Assembly: GCA_024220525.1 (NCBI GenBank)
Contig: JAMYWO010000410.1
Location: 1 to 22,121, forward strand
Length of the DNA stretch: 22,121 nucleotides
Direction: 5' to 3'
Source of the DNA: Cochliopodium minus
Lineage: Eukaryota > Discosea > Himatismenida > Cochliopodiidae
The position numbers and the translations under genes were made by a program. Below, piece by piece: positions 18,165 to 22,121 of this stretch (its first letter is position 1; the number at the start of each line of letters is the position of its first letter). The notes under the pieces were generated by a model. That model had not been told where the DNA came from. It did not search any database and saw only the letters and a list, made by a program, of their open reading frames with translations.

Positions 18165-19807
18165 GTTATTATTATTATTATTATTGTTATCATTTTGAGA
18201 GGATAGTTGTTGAAAGGAGAGGAGGGAGAGTTTGGAGGCAGAGGGGAAAGAAGTTGTTTTCGTTTTCAAAAAAGAAGAAACAGACAACACCATTGCTTCT
18301 TCTTTCGTTCCTTTACAACATATAAATATGAAAAATAGAATATGAAATAAAAATAATAAAAAATAAAAATGTAAAATTTAGTGAGGAAGATTCTTTTTAT
18401 TTTTTAATTTTATTTAATTTATTATTTTTATGTTATTGTTATTTTTTTAATTTATTTAATTGATTATGATTATTATTTTTATTTTATTATTGTTATTTTT
18501 TTAATTTATTTAATTGATTATTATTTTTTTTTTTTTACCAATGGAGAAATCGCCTTTGAAGGTAGGCCTTTTCAAAACAGACTTGGAACGGAAATAACTC
18601 ATTAACTGAATGGCTTCATCAATGTTTACAATTAATCCATTCACTTTTTCCACTAATTTCTCCACCACTTTTAAATTCTTTTTCTGTTCTTTTCCCTCTT
18701 TTTCTTCTCCCCACTTTCTATCTCATCAAATAATATATTTAAAAAAATCACAATTAATCATAAAAAAATCAAACATTTTTAAAAAATAAAAAAATTATAA
18801 AAAAATAAAATAAATAAATTTAGAAAAAAGTAAAATTAATAAATAAAATGAAATAAATAGAGAAATAAAGTAAAATTGATAAATAAAATAAAATAAATTG
18901 GAAAAATAAAAATTTTATAAAATAATTACCAAAGAAGAAGGAGGAAGAGGGAGGAGAAAGAGGAGGAGGGGAGACACAATGAAGTTTACATTTCATTTTG
19001 AGAATTGACTAATGACGATGTCGATATCATTTTCCAAAACAGGAGAAGTCATGTCACTTTAAATATTCTCCTCTCCATCTTTTTCTCTTCTGCTTTTTTA
19101 TCAATATATCCATTCCCACTACATCATCATCATTTACAAACAAATATTAGACAAATAAAAATTAAATATAGAAAACTATTTTAAAATAAGAAAACTATTT
19201 AAAATATGTAAACAATAAATAAAAAAACTATTTAAAATATGATATATCCTTTGTAAATTAAATAAAAAACTAACTTTGTAAACATTAAATAAAAACTATC
19301 CTTTGTGAAAAATAATTTCTTTTGAATTTAGAAATTTAATTTATAAAAATTATTTTTGGCGGTTATTAATAAAAATGAAAATATGTTGGTAAAATAGGTT
19401 GATTTATTAAGGTACCTATGATTGAATCTATCAAATCTGAATCTTTATTTCCTATAGAAGGAGAAATATTTGACAAATTATGCAATAATTTGATGGAAGG
19501 AGGCTCCAAATCATTGAATACAGTTATATTTTGATATCCATCTTGGCTTAATCTATTTTTTGTTTGTTTTGTTCCCATCAATACAATGGATATCAAATCA
19601 TTTTTGCTGCATATCAATTTTTGTTGTATCAAAAGGGTTACCTATAATTAAAGTATATGGTGCAATTTATGCAAAAAAGATAATTTGTTAAAAGGCTGAT
19701 ATTTTTACCGCTTTTAAAGCAAATTCCAATTTTGTTTCCCCATTTTCATTTTTTTCTATCATTGATGGTCCCACATCAATTATAATAACAAGTGATTCTT
19801 TATTCAT
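16217..19807 (-). CDS. XRCC5: Ku80 (XRCC5) DNA end-binding protein, with a damaged exon 3
   Basis: Ku80 pairs with Ku70 to ring DNA ends in non-homologous end joining. Six exons: 19709-19807 (MNKESLVIIIDVGPSM, vWA start), 19416-19641 (NDLISIVLMGTKQT, DGYQNITVF), 18930-19118, 18539-18713 (RPTFKGDFSIG), 17893-18310, 16217-17786 (YKYGRSLIPFDF, GFCDMNAVPRENFMG, LPFAEDLRHYHFPSL, then SLSNILSGGVDSVGSIHP of the C-terminal helical domain). The last 13 residues, DDIDIDDLFDKIE, match the DNA-PKcs-binding tail of vertebrate Ku80 (GGDVDDLLDMI). All exon junctions are phase-compatible, but exon 3 contains two apparent 1-nt (net) frame losses and one in-frame TGA. Without those the protein would be about 892 residues against 732 in human, the excess being Asn runs, an acidic block in exon 5 and an EGEGEG run in exon 6. 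It may be functional if the lesions are sequence errors. Confidence 0.9.
16220..16258 (-). other. XRCC5: DNA-PKcs-binding-type tail of Ku80
   Basis: DDIDIDDLFDKIE is the extreme C-terminus, set off from the helical domain by a flexible Asn-rich stretch. The pattern acidic-x-D-D-L-hydrophobic/aromatic-D-x-I matches the vertebrate Ku80 tail that recruits DNA-PKcs. This implies a DNA-PKcs-type kinase in the organism; the kinase gene itself is not in the window. Confidence 0.75.
18930..19118 (-). other. XRCC5: Ku80 exon 3 with frame breaks and a TGA
   Basis: Homology to the Ku80 vWA domain runs through three frames: VGMDIL then KKAEEKKMERRIFKVT then DMTSPVLENDIDIVISQFSK then NVNFIVSPLLL (human IVSMDVI, GKKFEKRHIEIFTDL, LDIIIHSLKK, ISLQFFLPF). 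The first break is at or beside a run of six A in gene direction (19094-19099), where a seventh A would keep the frame. The second is near 19048-19057 (GTGACATGAC), where a GACA repeat may have collapsed. A TGA at 18993-18995 replaces one residue after FSK. The exon length is 2 nt (net) short of in-frame. The exon borders TAG|TGG and TTG|GTAATT are good. Confidence 0.7.
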
Positions 19808-19961
19808 TGAACTATTTTTGAAATAAACACTATTTTAATTTTCTTTCTCTTTTTTTTTTAAAAATTAGTTGAAAAAATTAAAAAAAAGGAAACTTTTTCA
19901 AAGAAAGAAAATCTATCATTGGAAAATCAAATTTAAATAATAATCAAAATATATTTCATAA
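19808..19961. promoter_or_regulatory. Shared 5' region of Ku80 (-) and WASHC3 (+)
   Basis: Just 154 bp lie between the two divergent start codons, so 5' UTRs and both promoters must fit here or overlap the genes. The sequence is AT-rich with a TTTTTTTTTAAAAA block at about 19852-19864. No named element is recognisable. Confidence 0.5.
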
Positions 19962-20586
19962 ATGAATAATTATGAAGGTAATAATATATTTAAATCATTA
20001 TACATCCTATCTTATTCATCAAATCTTCACAGAAATCGATCCAATACCAATAAATAAGACGGTGGTGTTTTTGAATAATTTTATAATTAGCACAACCCAA
20101 TATTTGAATAGATTCAGTTACTTGTGTGAACAAAAATTAGCAAAAGTAGCAAGAGATGTGCAAAGAATAGAAATCACAATGAGTATTTTAGAAACAAAAT
20201 TGAGCTCAATAGATGGAATAGATAAAGTGAGTGCTCCCACAAATACAACCAATGATACAACAAATCAATCCAATTTGGATCAATCAGGAATACCACAACC
20301 ACCATCCGATAATGTTCCACCTCCTCCCGTTGAAAATTTTGTAAAAGTAAGAGATGATGAAAGATTCAAACAATTTTTCAAAGCGATCGATATGGGTGCA
20401 CCTGCTCCTCAAATAGAAATGAGATTGCAAGGTGAAGGAATAAATCCCTCCATTTTGAGTTGTGGAGAAGAAAGGGCAGATCAATTCGATAATAAAGGTG
20501 AAAGAAAGATTGATTATAATCATCTTCCCCCTGGTATCGGTGAGGATTCCAATAGCTCTGAAGAAACAGATAGTTCTGAGTATTAA
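19962..20586 (+). CDS. WASHC3: WASHC3 (CCDC53), WASH complex subunit 3
   Basis: WASHC3 is a small core subunit of the WASH complex, which activates Arp2/3 on endosomes to drive actin-dependent sorting. The model has a 16-nt first exon (ATG 19962, MNNYE), a 55-nt intron (19978-20032, GTAATA...CACAG) and exon 2 to TAA at 20584-20586, for 189 residues; human has 194. Matches in order: IPINKTVVFLNNFIISTTQY (human VAFLNQFVVHTVQF), LNRFSYLCEQKLAKV, IEITMSILETKLSSIDGID (IETTLNILDAKLSSIPGLD), a Pro-rich PPSDNVPPPPVEN linker, then DDERFKQFFKAIDMGAPA and MRLQGEGINPSIL (human DPRYARYLKMVQVGVPV, ISEGLDPDLL), and a Ser/Glu-rich acidic end. Starting instead at the ATG at 19972 inside the intron would add residues not seen in the family. 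Confidence 0.93.
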
Positions 20587-20699
20587 TTCCATTTTCACTG
20601 ATATTGAATTAAAAAAAAAGTTTTATTTATTTTTTGTCGGAAACACATCTATTGTAATTGAATTTCTTATAGTCCATGTTGGAATGGATATGGATGACA
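20587..20699. other. 3' flank of WASHC3
   Basis: This short AT-rich stretch follows the WASHC3 stop and precedes the broken minus-strand frames. It includes a run of nine A at about 20611-20619. No poly(A) signal or coding frame is clear. Confidence 0.4.
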
Positions 20700-22121
20700 T
20701 GTTTTAGTTATCATTCCCTTTTTTTTTTTTAAAAAATACCACAAACTTTTCCTTAAAATGGCCAACAAAAAATAAATCTCTCTTTCTTTGTAGTTTTTCA
20801 TTTTTATTCCCCTGGATGTATGTCTCATTTCCAAATTCATTAAATCTTTGTAATCATCCAAAAATTTTTTGTTGCATTTAAAATTTTCGAGTTCTTTTAA
20901 GAAAACAAAGGTGGTTTCTTTTGTATCGTAAAATATCTCATCAATTTCGATGATAGAAACAACATCAGAATAAGTCAAATTCATTTCGCAGATGTAACTC
21001 ACTTTAATTTTTTCAATTTTTGAGAAGCTATTTGTTTATATTTTTTGAGGATTTCGTCAATGTTTGGATGTTTCTATTCAATCTTGTCTGAAAATTGTAT
21101 TAATTCCCTCATTTTCTTGAATTTCTTTCATCAAGTTCTTTTGTTATACATAATTATTTCCTATTTTCTTGTCAAAAATATTCATAAAAATATTTGAGAT
21201 TTGTGGAAGAAATCTTTTTAATCTTCTAGTTTTGAGAAAAATTTCCTTTTGGTTCTTCAAATTTGGATGATTTCTCATTTTTTATATTTTAAAATTAACA
21301 GCAAGAAATTAACATTTTTCTTGAACAGATGTTATTAGGGATGGGTTTAATATAATAAGAATAACTTGTCAAATTGAAGAGAATTATGAAAATGGAAAGA
21401 ATCAAAATTTTTGAGATAAATACTTCAAATCAAATCATTATATATATATATCATTTTCATTGAATTTTTTTTTTTTTTTTGTTTGAGTTTTTCTTGATTG
21501 GTTGTCTAATTTCTTTCTCAGTGAAGAGGTTGTTCAAAGTTTCTTTGTTTCCAAGTCGAACTTCTCACACCATGATCATTTGTCGAAAAATCCATCGATC
21601 ATTTCGTTCTTGTAGATTTCTTCATACACTTCTTTTTCAAGATTTGCAGCATCCATTCCTTTCATCTTTCACCTTCCTCCTTTGGGAGATACTCAAGTTT
21701 GGGTGTGATTGAAGTTTAAACTTGAGGTGCATTGAGTGATCTTGTCTATCTTTTCAAAAACAATTTTTTTCTTACTTTAATTCTTCAATTTCTTGGACAT
21801 CATCAATTTGTTTTGACAGTTCTGACATTTCTTCTTCAAATTGTCAACCTTATTTTCTGATGTTTCAGTTGAATCATAACTTTGTGAAGATTCAAGATCA
21901 ATTTTTTTTTTCCCCTCTTTTCCTTTTCACCCTAACTTTCTTAATTCTCTTTTTTGATCTAAAACACCCAGTGGGTTATCTTTATTTAAATATTAAACAA
22001 AAAGTAAAATTATTCCAGATAATTCAATCAACATTTGGTAGACTCAAATTGGAAGTCCAAGAATGATTATCAAGACTCTTCTATATTTGACATCTTTCCT
22101 TGTAGCATTGAAAAGAAGATT
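20700..22121 (-). pseudogene. Chain of broken minus-strand reading frames, unknown gene
   Basis: Gene-like pieces lie in one orientation but in shifting frames. The longest, about 20708-21000, reads SYICEMNLTYSDVVSIIEID through FLDDYKDLMNLEMRH to YFLLAILRKSLW. Upstream are IDEILKKYKQIASQKLKKLK (about 21010-21060) with an in-frame TAG before HPNIDE, MRNHPNLKNQKEIFLKTRRL (ending near 21280), KFDLETKKL and NLFTEKEIRQPIKK in different frames (about 21485-21560), and acidic coiled-coil-like FEEEMSELSKQIDDV (about 21790-21845). The charged composition is that of coding sequence here and not spacer. I recognise no family. It could be a decayed gene, a fast-evolving gene with many small introns, or a poorly read stretch of sequence. 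Confidence 0.4.

Noticed and set aside
17968-18198. Plus-strand poly-Ser/poly-Leu frame suggesting a membrane protein
   Set aside because: It is the antisense of the Ku80 acidic block and Asn run; exons on both sides place Ku80 on the minus strand.
18993-18995. In-frame TGA in Ku80 exon 3 as evidence for a variant genetic code
   Set aside because: Every other exon lacks in-frame TGA, TGG is used for Trp throughout, and the same exon has two frame breaks, so damage or sequence error is simpler.

Overview
The window is AT-rich eukaryotic nuclear DNA from an unidentified protist. It has intron-bearing protein genes, runs of Asn/Gln/Ser codons inside proteins, T- or A-rich introns of about 51-600 nt, and TAA at all five intact gene ends seen. 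The gene set (UFM1 pathway, WASH complex, Ku80 with a DNA-PKcs-type tail, RGS/RasGAP/RasGEF signalling) suggests a free-living amoeboid lineage such as Amoebozoa or Heterolobosea, but the sequence does not settle this. No rRNA, tRNA, CRISPR array or intact mobile element was seen.

Layout, left to right: (1) 1-828 (+), the 3' part of an Asn/His-rich gene of unknown function, followed by a gap with a possible decayed ankyrin fragment. (2) 1336-4191 (-), UBA5, the UFM1-activating E1, in eight exons, one of only 9 nt inside the nucleotide-binding glycine loop. (3) 4630-6231 (+), an intronless Bfr1-like polysome/ER coiled-coil protein. (4) 6772-16100 (+), one eight-exon gene whose exon phases all agree. 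It encodes a 2,633-residue protein with an RGS domain, a second RGS-like segment, a RasGAP domain, a third RGS-like segment, a RhoGAP-like domain without its catalytic residues, and a complete REM plus CDC25 RasGEF module. (5) 16217-19807 (-), Ku80 (XRCC5), convergent with the RasGEF gene, with frame lesions confined to exon 3. (6) 19962-20586 (+), WASHC3 (CCDC53), divergent from Ku80 across 154 bp. (7) 20.7-22.1 kb (-), a chain of broken reading frames of unknown origin.

The most novel item is the RGS-RasGAP-RhoGAP-RasGEF protein. It puts a Ras-family activator and a Ras-family inactivator on one chain together with a heterotrimeric G-alpha-binding fold. If the model is right, it is a receptor-proximal hub that could both switch on and switch off a small GTPase. 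Secondary points are the UBA5 microexon, the unusual splice-site usage (9 of 20 inferred acceptors end AAG, and only one donor has G at +5), and the damaged Ku80 exon.

All gene models are hand-read from frames, homology and splice phase. No alignment, expression or database evidence was available.
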